This document shows, in pieces, positions 1-8,731 of a stretch of 64,000 bases of DNA. The notes under the pieces are model-generated. The model was given only the letters and a program-made list of their open reading frames with translations, was not told the origin of the DNA and did no database searches. Numbering within the stretch: position 1 is the first letter of the stretch; each line of letters opens with the position of its first letter. The position numbers and the translations under genes are program-made. Source of the DNA: Collinsella sp. An268. Its GTDB lineage: Bacteria > Actinomycetota > Coriobacteriia > Coriobacteriales > Coriobacteriaceae. Where the stretch lies: assembly GCF_002159765.1 (NCBI RefSeq), contig NZ_NFJH01000005.1, forward strand, positions 1-64,000. The letters are read 5' to 3'.

Positions 1-1
1 C

Positions 2-934
2 CCCCGGCAGACAGCCCCCTCGGATAACCGGCAAGAGCCCAGCGGGGCCGCTCCCAGCGTCCCCGCCACCCCTACGCTCATCACCACCGACTGGAACGAG
101 GAATGGAAGGCGCTGCAGAAAGCGCGCCGCAACCCCGACGACCCCCGCTTCTGGGACCAGCGCGCCAAGCACTTTCGACCGCGCGAGACGCACCCGTATG
201 CGCGCGCCTTTATCGAGCTCGCCGCCCTCGAACCCGGTGAGCGGGTGCTGGATATGGGCTGCGGGGGCGGCACCCTCGCCATCCCCCTCGCCCGCAGTGG
301 GCACCCTGTGGTCGCCTGCGACTTCTCGAGCGCCATGCTCGACGCGCTCGCCGAGGGCTGCTCCTACTATCAGGTCGAGCATCTGGTGGAGCCCCACCTG
401 CTCGCATGGGACGAGGACTGGGAGCGGGCGGGCATCGCGCCGCGCTCGGTCGATGTCGCCTTTGCGAGCCGCTCCATCGCCACCGCCGACCTCGAGGCGG
501 CGCTCGTCAAGCTCGATCGCACGGCGCGGCGACGCTGCTGCATCACCCTCGCGACCGGCGCGAGCCCCCGTGTCGACACCACCGTCATGGCGGCCATCGG
601 CGCCTCGGTAACGGAGAGCCGCGACTATATCTACGCCTTCAACATTCTGGTGGGGCTCGGGCGCTACCCCGAGGTGCGCTACATCGCCTCGCCCAGACGC
701 GACACCTTTGACAGCCTCGAGGACGGCATCGCCGACTTTGCCCGCATGCTCGAGGGTGGAAACGAGGGGCGCATCGACGAGCTCGCCGCCTACCTTTCCG
801 CCCATATGGTGGAAAACCCCCACGCCGGGGAGCCCGGCGAGAAGGGCCGTCCGCAGGGACGCTACACCCTTGACCATAAACGCATCGTCCGCTGGGCATT
901 CATCGCCTGGGAGACCGAAGGGAACCGCTCATGA
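2..934 (+). CDS. Class I SAM-dependent methyltransferase, 5' end outside window
   Basis: The frame is open from the first base of the window, so the true start lies upstream or within the first codons shown; about 310 residues are visible. The SAM-binding motif I reads VLDMGCGGG near visible residue 84, followed by the acidic end of strand 2 in VACDFS. Upstream is a tryptophan-rich segment (DWNEEWKAL, then FWDQRAKHF), which I associate with methyltransferases of this lineage (recalled, not checked). The substrate cannot be read from sequence. The stop overlaps the next start as ATGA, so the two genes are probably translationally coupled. The family is confident; the role is unknown. Confidence 0.8.
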   Translation, partial: PRQTAPSDNRQEPSGAAPSVPATPTLITTDWNEEWKALQKARRNPDDPRFWDQRAKHFRPRETHPYARAFIELAALEPGERVLDMGCGGGTLAIPLARSGHPVVACDFSSAMLDALAEGCSYYQVEHLVEPHLLAWDEDWERAGIAPRSVDVAFASRSIATADLEAALVKLDRTARRRCCITLATGASPRVDTTVMAAIGASVTESRDYIYAFNILVGLGRYPEVRYIASPRRDTFDSLEDGIADFARMLEGGNEGRIDELAAYLSAHMVENPHAGEPGEKGRPQGRYTLDHKRIVRWAFIAWETEGNRS

Positions 935-1743
935 CCGCACGCATGCCCCAAAACGAGGCGCCCCGGCACGCCCGAACTGCCCCCGGCCGCCGCGGTGCGC
1001 GCTCGCACGCCGCCCCGTCGACGACATCCGCCGCCGAGGCCGGGCACACCGTCCGTCCCGCCGCCTCGAACGGGATCAGGCGACCGCTCAACGCGACGAC
1101 CGCCGCGCACCGCGCCGCGCGCGCTGCGGCCGATAGCGAGCGCACCCGCTACCGGCAGGCGGCCGCCGGCGTCAGCCGCGAGCGCGCCGCCCAGCTGGGG
1201 GCGCGCACACGGCGCAGCCACGCCCCCGCCATCATCGGCGCCGTCATCGGCATCGCGCTCGCCTGCCTGCTCGTTTGGTGGATCGGCAGCGCGGCCCTCG
1301 CCGTCTTTATGGACGACGGCACCGGCGAGACGGTAACCGCCACCGATGCCGGCACCGGCACGGAGGCGCCTGCCGAGGACACCGCACGGGCCGTCGACGC
1401 AACGGGCACCCTCGATGTGGGAGGCTTCACGTACTCCCTTGTCGATGCGGGGGACGGCACCTACACGCTGTCACGCCAGAACATCGGCTCGGACGCCGCG
1501 CCCAATCCCCGCTTCACCGTGACCGGGACGCCCGTCGGCATGGCCGTCTACAACCACTACCTCTACGTCGTCTCCAACCGCGACGGGCGCTTCTATATCC
1601 AGAGCTACCTGCCGGGCGACGGGTCGACCCCCTATGGCCTGCGAGAGGGCGAGGGGACGGTCACGGCCGTATCGCTCTCGGGCTCGGTGCTCGAGTTCAC
1701 CGAGGAGGGCGGCCGTACCTACACCCTGGATCTCGCCAGCTAG
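931..1743 (+). CDS. Membrane-anchored hypothetical protein
   Basis: This 270-residue protein starts at an ATG overlapping the preceding methyltransferase stop. Residues 1-95 are basic and rich in Ala, Arg and Thr, as expected for a cytoplasmic tail. One hydrophobic segment follows at about 98-128 (IIGAVIGIALACLLVWWIG). The remaining part is Gly/Thr/Asp rich with alternating beta-like sequence (GGFTYSLVDAGDGTYTL, YVVSNRDGRFYIQSY) and is predicted to lie outside the membrane. It resembles no family I can name. Its stop is 8 bases from the end of nrdJ, which runs the other way, so the two genes converge. Confidence 0.6.
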   Translation: MTARMPQNEAPRHARTAPGRRGARSHAAPSTTSAAEAGHTVRPAASNGIRRPLNATTAAHRAARAAADSERTRYRQAAAGVSRERAAQLGARTRRSHAPAIIGAVIGIALACLLVWWIGSAALAVFMDDGTGETVTATDAGTGTEAPAEDTARAVDATGTLDVGGFTYSLVDAGDGTYTLSRQNIGSDAAPNPRFTVTGTPVGMAVYNHYLYVVSNRDGRFYIQSYLPGDGSTPYGLREGEGTVTAVSLSGSVLEFTEEGGRTYTLDLAS

Positions 1744-1751
1744 ACCTCCCC

Positions 1752-4700
1752 TCAGCTGCAGCCCGTGGTGGTACCGCAGTCCATGCACACCTTGCACGTG
1801 CCGTTTTGCACCATGCGCGAGCTCCCGCAGGTAGGGCAGACACTGCCGTCGTACAGCCGCTCGCCATGGATGGCCGTGTCGTGCACCGCCTCGCTCACAA
1901 ACGCTGCCGTAAAGAAATCCCCCGTATCGACGGCACCCGTCTCCTCCTCGAGCTCCTGCTCCTTGGCCGCCGTGAGGCGGACGAGCTCCTCCTCGGTTGC
2001 CACCGGCTCCTCGTCAAAGGCGGGCTCGACCGGCGCGGGCACCGGAGATGCCGAGGCGGGGGCGCCCCATCCCTCGGGCTTCACCTGCACGCGCGAGTAG
2101 TCGCCCAGCTCGATATCGATGACCTTGGAGATGAGGTCGGAGATGGACGTGACATATTTGATGTTGGGATGGCTCTGCACGAAGCCGTAGGGCTCGTACA
2201 TCTGGCCGCGCAGCATCTTGGAGATGCGCTCGGCGGGGATCCCGTACTGCAGCATGACCGAGATGGTCTTTGAGAGCGAGTTGAGCAGGCCCATGATCGT
2301 GGTGCCCTCGCGGTCGGTCGTCACAAAGAGCTCGGCGATCTCGCCCTCCTCGTTGCGGTTGACCGTGGTGTAGATCTTCACCCCGTCGATCTGCGCCAGA
2401 TGCGTGTGGCCGTTGCGGATGCCGATGATCCGCCTGCGCTCCGCGGTGCGACCCGGCTGGGCGAGCCTCACCTGCGCATCGCGCGCATATTCCAGAAGCT
2501 CGGCGTACGAGAGGTCGCCCAAATCGCCCTCATCCGCGCCGTCGGCAAGCGAGGTGTTGAGCGGCTGCGCGTTTTTGGAGCCGTCGCGGTAGAGGGTGAT
2601 GCCCTTGCAACCCGTCTGCCAAGCGAGCATGACGACATCCTTGAAGTCATCCACCGTCGCCGCGTTGGGCAGGTTGACCGTCTTCGAAATGGCGCCGGAT
2701 ACAAGCGGGGTCAGCGCCGCGACCATGAGCACGTGGCCTCTGGGGTCGATGTAGCGCTCACCTGTACCGCACGTGTTGGCCGTATCGAAGATGGCCAGGT
2801 GCTCGTCTTTCAGGTGCGGCGCGCCCTCGATCTTGCCGTCGACGATCATGCCCGCATCATCGGTCGCCTGCACGTAGGCGAGGATGTCTTCCACCTCGTC
2901 CTCGGTATAGCCCAGATGCCGCAGCGCATCGCCGATGACGGGGTTGGCGAGCGTCATGAACCCTCCGCCCGAGAGCTTCTTGTAGATCATATGGCTGAAG
3001 AACGGCTCGATGGAGGTGGCGCCGCAATCCATGGCGAACGAGATGGTGCCGGTAGGAGCCATGACGCTCACCTGGGCGTTGCGGTAGCCGTAGCGCTCGC
3101 CGAGCTCCTCGGCAAACGTCCAGCTCTCAATGAGCGCTTGGGCGAGCGCACCCTCACCGGCCGCCACCAAAAGATCGAAGTCGACGATGGGCGGCTCGAT
3201 GGTAAGGTCCTCAAACGGGTCGTTGCGCGCACCGGCGACCCGCGCATGGTTGCGGATAACGCGCATCATATGGCGCTTGTTGATACCGAAGCAATCGAAG
3301 GGACCGACCTTGCGCGCCATGATGGCGGAAGCGGCGTAGCTGCGGCCGGTGAGCGTGCCCACGAGCGCCGAGGCGAGGGCGCGCGCCTCGGGCGAGTCGT
3401 ACGGCATGCCCTTCGCCATCAGCAGGCTCGCGAGGTTGGAGATGCCAAGGCCCGTGGCGCGGAAGCGGTAGGTCTTGCGCGCGATATCCTTGGTGGGGAA
3501 CTGGCCCCATGCGATGGATGCCTCCAGCGCGAGCTGAATCAAATCGATGGCATGCTCGTACCCCTCGACGTCGAAGCGATCCGTCGCCGGGTCGTAGAAC
3601 CGATAGACGTTGATGGAGGCGAGGTTGCAGCTTGAGTCGTCGAGGAAGGCGTACTCGCCGCAGGGATTCGTTGAGTTCAGACGGTTATAGCTCGCGCCCA
3701 CGACGCCGTCCTCGCCACCCGGACAGGTATGCCACTCGTTGAAGGTGTCGGAAAACTGCGGGGCGGGGTCGGCGCAGCGCCACGCGCTCTCGTTGAAGAC
3801 ATCCCAGATATGGGAGACCGAGACCTCGCGGTCGAGCGCGCGGTCCACACGGCCGCGCAGCGTGTAGGTCGCCTCGGGCTCCTCGTCGAGATGGGCGACC
3901 TTGGTCATGAACTCGTTATCGATGCGCAGGCTGTTGTTGGAGTTCTGGCCCGATACCGTCGCGTACGCCTCGCCGTTGATGTCGCCGTCGTACCCCATCT
4001 TCATGAGGGCGAGCGCCTTATCCTCCTCGCGCGCCTTCCACGTGATGAACTGCTCGATATCGGGATGGTTGATGTCGAGGCAGACCATCTTAGCGGCGCG
4101 GCGCGTGGTGCCGCCGCTCTTGATGGCGTCGGCATTGCGGTCGAGCCCGCGCAGGAAGCTCATGACACCGCTCGAGACCCCGCCCCCGGAGAGCTTCTCG
4201 CCCTCGGCGCGCAGGGCGCTGAAGTTAGAACCCGTGCCCGATCCGCCTTTGAAGAGCTTGGTCTCGGTCACAAACTCATCGGAGATGGAATGCTCGCCCA
4301 GAAGCTTGTCCTCCACCGACACGATGAAGCAGGCACTCGCCTGCGTGCGCGTGTACTGGTCGATCGACTCTACCACCTCGCCGGTGGTGGGCTCGACGTA
4401 GTACATCCCCTGCGGCTCGCCGGCGATGCCGTACGCCCGCTTGAGCCCGGTGTTGAACCACTGGGGAGAATTGGGGGCGAAGCGCTGGTCGAGGATCATA
4501 TAGACGAGCTCGTCATAGAGAACCTGCGCTTGGCGACCCTCCTCGACGAGCCCCTCGTCCACGAGCGCCGCGACCCAGAAGTCGACCATGCGGTGCGCAA
4601 CCTGCCTGAGCGACACCTCGCTTCCCGTTTCCGGCACGCCCGCGCGCCGGAAATACTTCGAGGCGATGATGTCGACCGCATTCTGGGAGTAACCCGCGGG

Positions 4701-4871
4701 GAACTCGAGGCCCTCCATATCACAGAGCGTCTTGCCCGTCTTGTAATCCGTGAGGTGCACGGCGCGCTCCGACCATTCAAACAGGTCGTACACGGTCTTT
4801 CCCGCATACGCGGGTTCGTCGAGCGCGGCGGTGAAGCGCCTGGTGATCAGCTCGTCAACGGTAGTGGCCAT
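1752..4871 (-). CDS. nrdJ: Vitamin B12-dependent ribonucleoside-diphosphate reductase
   Basis: This class II ribonucleotide reductase reduces ribonucleotides using adenosylcobalamin. It needs neither oxygen nor a glycyl radical, which suits an anaerobe. The predicted protein has 1039 residues, normal for the long NrdJ form. Visible signatures are NPCGEYAFLDDSSCNLASIN in the catalytic barrel, APTGTISFAMDCGATSIEP, and CKGITLYRDGSK. The C-terminus ends in a Cys-rich tail (CPTCG, then CKVCMDCGTTTGC) that may bind zinc or recycle the active-site disulfide. The ATG at 4871 (MATTVDEL) is chosen because GAGAGCGAGGG lies just before it; an ATG 16 codons upstream is less likely. Two NrdR-like boxes lie 144 bases upstream. 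Confidence 0.95.
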   Translation of the reverse strand: MATTVDELITRRFTAALDEPAYAGKTVYDLFEWSERAVHLTDYKTGKTLCDMEGLEFPAGYSQNAVDIIASKYFRRAGVPETGSEVSLRQVAHRMVDFWVAALVDEGLVEEGRQAQVLYDELVYMILDQRFAPNSPQWFNTGLKRAYGIAGEPQGMYYVEPTTGEVVESIDQYTRTQASACFIVSVEDKLLGEHSISDEFVTETKLFKGGSGTGSNFSALRAEGEKLSGGGVSSGVMSFLRGLDRNADAIKSGGTTRRAAKMVCLDINHPDIEQFITWKAREEDKALALMKMGYDGDINGEAYATVSGQNSNNSLRIDNEFMTKVAHLDEEPEATYTLRGRVDRALDREVSVSHIWDVFNESAWRCADPAPQFSDTFNEWHTCPGGEDGVVGASYNRLNSTNPCGEYAFLDDSSCNLASINVYRFYDPATDRFDVEGYEHAIDLIQLALEASIAWGQFPTKDIARKTYRFRATGLGISNLASLLMAKGMPYDSPEARALASALVGTLTGRSYAASAIMARKVGPFDCFGINKRHMMRVIRNHARVAGARNDPFEDLTIEPPIVDFDLLVAAGEGALAQALIESWTFAEELGERYGYRNAQVSVMAPTGTISFAMDCGATSIEPFFSHMIYKKLSGGGFMTLANPVIGDALRHLGYTEDEVEDILAYVQATDDAGMIVDGKIEGAPHLKDEHLAIFDTANTCGTGERYIDPRGHVLMVAALTPLVSGAISKTVNLPNAATVDDFKDVVMLAWQTGCKGITLYRDGSKNAQPLNTSLADGADEGDLGDLSYAELLEYARDAQVRLAQPGRTAERRRIIGIRNGHTHLAQIDGVKIYTTVNRNEEGEIAELFVTTDREGTTIMGLLNSLSKTISVMLQYGIPAERISKMLRGQMYEPYGFVQSHPNIKYVTSISDLISKVIDIELGDYSRVQVKPEGWGAPASASPVPAPVEPAFDEEPVATEEELVRLTAAKEQELEEETGAVDTGDFFTAAFVSEAVHDTAIHGERLYDGSVCPTCGSSRMVQNGTCKVCMDCGTTTGCS

Positions 4872-5014
4872 AGTCCCTCGCTCTCTTCGCGGTGTCGCGG
4901 GACACCTCGGTCGGTGCAATCAGTATGGCGGCTCGTGCGGACAGAAAAGGTGCGCCCGCAGACGGCAGAGCGGCCAGCCGACTTTGAGTGTAACAAGCGG
5001 GCTTGGAATCCCGT

Positions 5015-5061
5015 CACCAACATCTAGTGTTTTAGGTGAATGGACTCACCATATATAGCTT
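5015..5061. promoter_or_regulatory. Tandem NrdR-box-like palindromes upstream of nrdJ
   Basis: Two 16-base sites, CACCAACATCTAGTGT (5015-5030) and TCACCATATATAGCTT (5046-5061), match 11 and 12 positions of the NrdR consensus as I recall it, ACACWATATATWGTGT. They start 31 bases apart, about three helical turns, the usual spacing of paired NrdR boxes. They lie between nrdJ and its divergent neighbourhood. The rest of the 4872-5246 intergenic stretch holds only the hairpin at 5170-5207; I saw no cobalamin riboswitch features. Confidence 0.55.
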
Positions 5062-5169
5062 TTCTTAGGTAACTTTCCTTGACCTGCCCACATACGGGCG
5101 AACCGCTGCCGGCGCGCCGCCGTTCGCCGAATTCGGCACGAGCGACCACCGCGCGGGCGCGCGAAAGCC

Positions 5170-5207
5170 GCATGCCGCGCCACAACATCTTGTGCGGCGC
5201 GGCATGC
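5170..5207 (-). terminator. Strong hairpin, probable terminator
   Basis: GCATGCCGCGCC at 5170-5181 pairs perfectly with GGCGCGGCATGC at 5196-5207. It lies 40 bases after the stop of the minus-strand gene at 5247-6401. There is no T tract on the minus strand, so intrinsic termination is not certain. Confidence 0.4.
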
Positions 5208-5246
5208 ATCCCAAACCGCAGGGCCCCTCGCCCTGCGATGCAGCGC

Positions 5247-6401
5247 TTACTCTACGTCAAACAGGTAATCGAGCTCAGACGTCCAGGCGTTCTCGTCGAC
5301 GACCCAGCCGTCACCCTCGGCGCGCAGCACGATATCCATCGCGTAGCCGTCGTTGAGAGGGGCGCGGCGCGCAGCCTCCATCAGCATGATGCCCACGCGC
5401 TCGGCATCCTCCTCCATGGTCGCAAGCTGGAACTCGTCGGAGGAGGTATAGGCATCCATCATGGCGTTGAACTCGTCGATGACCGCGTAGATATCGCGAC
5501 AGGTGACCGTAGCGCGCACCAGGGCGGAATCCCCCGCCTGCCCAACGTAGACGCTATCGATGGTATAGGTCAGGCCCTCGACCATAACGCGCGCGTACTC
5601 CGTCGCGTCCACCCCGCAGTCGGCAAGGGTGAAGACCTCCATCTGATGGGCGAAGCCCTCGGAGACCAGAGATCCGATGAGGTCCATCTCGACGGAGTCG
5701 GCCCCCGCGAGCGCGGCGAGGCGGGCGTCAGCGGTGTCAAAGACCGCCCGCTCCGCACCGTCAAGGGTGGCCGGGTCAACCGACCCACCGGTGAGAAGGT
5801 CCTCGATGTCCTCTTCGGAAAGACCCTCGGGAAGGTCGGGGTCGGGCACATCGTGATCGAGGGGGTCGATGTTCTCCACCAGCACCTCGTCTGCGGGGTC
5901 GTCTTCGGCGGGGGCCAGAAGACGCGGTCCCACGAGGGCAAAGACCACCGCGAGCGCCACGACGGCCACCGCGACGACCGCCACCACCGCGCCGTTCACG
6001 CCGCGCCGAGGCGCCGCGGCGGCGGGAGACGTCTCGCCGTACGAAGGGCTGACCGGGCCGTTCCACGGATTCACCTCGGGCTCGGAATGCACCGGCGAGG
6101 CAGCGGGCTCCCCTGTAGCACGCGCCGGCTGCCCGGCAGGCGCCGCATCGCCCCCAGGGGCCGCCGAGCGATCTGCCCCCGCCGCATCGGCGAGGGAGGG
6201 CGCATCGGCGGCGGAGTCCACCTCAGCCGCCTGGCCCGGCGCCGCATCGGGGGCCGCTTCCGCCCCAAACGCGACCTTCGCCCCCTGCACCCCACCGGAG
6301 GGGAGGGGTGCATCCGGCGCGGCGGGCACCGTGGGCGATGCGCCCGGGAAGCACTCCAGGTCGTTCAAGGTGCCTTCGTCTCGCTCGTCGCGCTCATCCA
6401 T
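5247..6401 (-). CDS. Membrane-anchored protein with acidic Pro/Ala-rich N-terminus
   Basis: This 384-residue protein has a cytoplasmic, low-complexity Pro/Ala/Asp-rich segment (1-125). A single strongly hydrophobic helix follows at about 133-158 (VVAVVAVAVVALAVVFALV). An acidic external domain of about 220 residues then contains YTIDSVYVGQAGDSALVRA and ends YLFDVE. The external part has the look of a DUF-type beta-rich lipoprotein-like domain, but I do not recognise it. The gene stands alone, divergent from yhbY. The start is weakly supported by GGGGATACC before the ATG. Confidence 0.6.
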   Translation of the reverse strand: MDERDERDEGTLNDLECFPGASPTVPAAPDAPLPSGGVQGAKVAFGAEAAPDAAPGQAAEVDSAADAPSLADAAGADRSAAPGGDAAPAGQPARATGEPAASPVHSEPEVNPWNGPVSPSYGETSPAAAAPRRGVNGAVVAVVAVAVVALAVVFALVGPRLLAPAEDDPADEVLVENIDPLDHDVPDPDLPEGLSEEDIEDLLTGGSVDPATLDGAERAVFDTADARLAALAGADSVEMDLIGSLVSEGFAHQMEVFTLADCGVDATEYARVMVEGLTYTIDSVYVGQAGDSALVRATVTCRDIYAVIDEFNAMMDAYTSSDEFQLATMEEDAERVGIMLMEAARRAPLNDGYAMDIVLRAEGDGWVVDENAWTSELDYLFDVE

Positions 6402-6667
6402 GGTATCCCCGTTCCCGTCGCAGCGGCCCTCTCCGCCCCAAACGGTATCGGGCCCTCGACACGGTCGACTTCTTGCTTGCTATCGTACCTGAGTGCCGTG
6501 CCCGCTTGCAGCACATATCGGTATATGGCGCCCACGGCGTCCTTTTTTGCAACACGTGCTCTTTTCACGGGGTTGCGCGATGCGCGCGCCGCAAGGGACC
6601 GCATTGCGGTATCGTGTGAGCGCTTTGAACCCCCAGCGGCCGCATGCGCCGCAGAAAGTGAGAACCC

Positions 6668-6967
6668 ATGGCACTCACCGGTCGCCAGGTCCGCCAGCTC
6701 AGGAGCCTTGTCCACCACCTCGACCCCGTCGTTATGATCGGCAAGGCCGACATCAACGACGGCATCGTCGCCCAAGCGAACGACAGCCTCGAGGCCCACG
6801 AGCTCATCAAGTGCGCGGTGCTCGACAGCTCCAATCTGACGGCACGCGAGGCGGCCGATGAGCTCGCGGAGCGCTGCGGCGCCGAGGTCGTCCAGGTCAT
6901 CGGCCGGCGCTTCGCCCTCTATCGCGCCAGCTCGCGCAAGGACGTCGAGCACATCGCCCTCGCCTAA
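6668..6967 (+). CDS. yhbY: YhbY-type CRM-domain RNA-binding protein
   Basis: This 99-residue protein matches the full length of the YhbY family, single CRM domains that bind pre-50S ribosomal particles and help ribosome assembly. Characteristic pieces are LTGRQVRQLRSL at the N-terminus, the VMIGKADIND loop corresponding to the conserved GxxG region, HELIKCAVLD in the middle and VVQVIGRRFALYR near the end. The ATG follows GTGAGAACCC. It is a stand-alone gene 138 bases before the PHP phosphatase. Confidence 0.9.
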   Translation: MALTGRQVRQLRSLVHHLDPVVMIGKADINDGIVAQANDSLEAHELIKCAVLDSSNLTAREAADELAERCGAEVVQVIGRRFALYRASSRKDVEHIALA

Positions 6968-7104
6968 CGGTCGCGCCGCCGTCCTCGCGCCGCCAGCTCC
7001 GAGATACCATCCTCCTGATACATTCGTTCCAACCTGAGCGGCTTCGCCCGCGTCGGCGCGGCGGCCCACTACCATGGGGCCACCATCACGTTCGAGGAGG
7101 TCCC

Positions 7105-7950
7105 ATGCTTGCCGACTACCATGTCCACTCGGAATTCAGCGACGACTCCTGGTACGCCGTCGATGACGTCTGCCGCGACGCGATCCGGCTCAACCTGAAC
7201 GAAATCTGCTTCACCGACCACGTCGACTACGGCGTGAAACCCGACGCCGACCACGCATCGCTCGCACGCGTCGTGGACGGCAAGGCCATCGTGAACGTCG
7301 ATTACCCGCGTTACTTCCCCACCCTCGCCGCGGCGCGCGAGCGCTACGCCGCCGACCTCGCCGTGAAGCGCGGGCTCGAGCTGGGGGTGCAGAGCCACAC
7401 CATCGCCGAGAACCGCGCGGTTATCGATCGCTGGGGGACGGAGATGGATTTCGCCATCCTCTCCATCCACCAAGTGGGCGACGCCGAGTTCTGGACCGGG
7501 GACTTTCAACGCAGGCGCACCCAGCAGGAGTACAACGACGCCTACTACGCAGAGATGCTCAAGGTGGTCGAAGGGTTTTCGGGCTACAGCGTGCTGGGGC
7601 ATCTCGACCTCATCAAGCGCTATGACCCCGAGGGCATCTACCCCTTTGAGCGGAGCCGCGATGTCATCGCCGAGATCCTGACGCGCGTTATCGCCGACGG
7701 CAAGGGCATCGAGGTCAACACGTCGAGCTTCCGCTACCAGCTCCCCGACCTGCAGCCCTCGACCGAGATCCTCAAGCTCTACCGCGACCTGGGAGGTCGC
7801 ATCATCACCATCGGCAGCGACTCGCACGAGCCCGGCCACCTCGGTTCCTACATCACCCTCGCCAAACGGCACCTCGCTGCGCTCGGCTACACCGCATACT
7901 GCACGTTTGACGCCTGGGAGCCCGTCTTCCACCCCATCGACGAGCAGTAG
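7105..7950 (+). CDS. PHP-domain histidinol-phosphatase
   Basis: This 281-residue protein belongs to the polymerase and histidinol phosphatase (PHP) metal-dependent family and probably removes phosphate from histidinol phosphate in histidine synthesis. Metal ligands appear in order: the DYHVHSEFS motif at the N-terminus, ICFTDHVDY near residue 39, the SIHQVG segment, LGHLDLIKRY, and GSDSHEPGHLG near the C-terminus. A good ribosome site, GAGGAGGTCCC, precedes the ATG. No other his gene is nearby, so a related phosphoesterase role is possible. The following gene begins 7 bases later and is probably co-transcribed. Confidence 0.85.
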   Translation: MLADYHVHSEFSDDSWYAVDDVCRDAIRLNLNEICFTDHVDYGVKPDADHASLARVVDGKAIVNVDYPRYFPTLAAARERYAADLAVKRGLELGVQSHTIAENRAVIDRWGTEMDFAILSIHQVGDAEFWTGDFQRRRTQQEYNDAYYAEMLKVVEGFSGYSVLGHLDLIKRYDPEGIYPFERSRDVIAEILTRVIADGKGIEVNTSSFRYQLPDLQPSTEILKLYRDLGGRIITIGSDSHEPGHLGSYITLAKRHLAALGYTAYCTFDAWEPVFHPIDEQ

Positions 7951-7957
7951 GGCGCCC

Positions 7958-8701
7958 ATGGGACTGCCGCGCCATATCATCTGCGTCGATGCGGGGGCGT
8001 ACGTGTGCACCCGCGGAGTCGACACCGCGGGCGCACACGACCTCGCGGACGCCGTCGCCTTCCTGTTGGAGGATTTCGCCGAGGCGCTTAACGTCTACGC
8101 CCGCCTCTCCGCCGCTGGCAAAGGCGGAGCCGATACCTCCATCCCTGAGGTGCGGCAGCATGTGGTCGCGCCTGCCGAATCGCATGCGGACATGGCCGGC
8201 TTCGACACCGTCGTCATCGGATATGCGGCGCGCACCCGCCGAGGGTCCGATGCGCGCGCCGCGGTGCCGGCGGCGGACGCAGGGGTGCTTCCCGCCCTTC
8301 TGGCACAGTTGGGCGATATGCCGGCGCCGGGCGCGCGGGTCTACGCCCTCTGCGCCGCCTCCGGCGCGGCCGGTTCGGGCGCCGGAGGCGGCACCGCGAA
8401 TCCGCCGGGCGCCGGCGATACCCCAAGCAGCCTCAGCGCGGCCTGCCGCGCACGGGGGCTCGTCTGGTGCGGCTCACTTACCGTCGAACATGCCGACCTG
8501 CTCCCCCGCCTCGCCCTGAGCCCGCGCATGGGCATCTTCCGTCGTCCCGTCTCCGAGGCGACCGACCGACTCATCCTCGCCGTGCGGACGGGCGCCGCCT
8601 TTGACCCAGAGACGGTAAGGCCCGGCGGGCGGCTCCTCATTCGTGCGGGGGAGTTCTTCCGGACCCCTCGCGCCGGGAGCCGCCACGCATACGGCGCATA
8701 G
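7958..8701 (+). CDS. Hypothetical protein, possibly flavodoxin-like fold
   Basis: The protein has 247 residues from the ATG at 7958, 7 bases after the phosphatase stop. The segment FDTVVIGYAART, followed by a helix and then GARVYALCAA and RGLVWCGSL, mimics the strand-loop pattern of flavodoxin-like NADPH-dependent oxidoreductases (position of the loop, then the strand before the third crossover). The canonical N-terminal phosphate loop is not visible, so the fold call is a guess. The rest is Ala/Gly rich. Co-transcription with the PHP phosphatase is likely. Confidence 0.45.
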   Translation: MGLPRHIICVDAGAYVCTRGVDTAGAHDLADAVAFLLEDFAEALNVYARLSAAGKGGADTSIPEVRQHVVAPAESHADMAGFDTVVIGYAARTRRGSDARAAVPAADAGVLPALLAQLGDMPAPGARVYALCAASGAAGSGAGGGTANPPGAGDTPSSLSAACRARGLVWCGSLTVEHADLLPRLALSPRMGIFRRPVSEATDRLILAVRTGAAFDPETVRPGGRLLIRAGEFFRTPRAGSRHAYGA

Positions 8702-8731
8702 GGGCGCCGCCCCCTCAAGACCGGTTGCCGC

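Noticed and set aside
2400-3635. Long plus-strand open frame opposite nrdJ
   Set aside because: It is an artefact of GC-rich codon use on the opposite strand; it lacks a ribosome site and protein-like composition, and nrdJ is certain.
4872-5246. Adenosylcobalamin riboswitch before nrdJ
   Set aside because: I looked for a B12-box-like sequence and the usual extended leader; none is visible, and paired NrdR boxes explain the region better.
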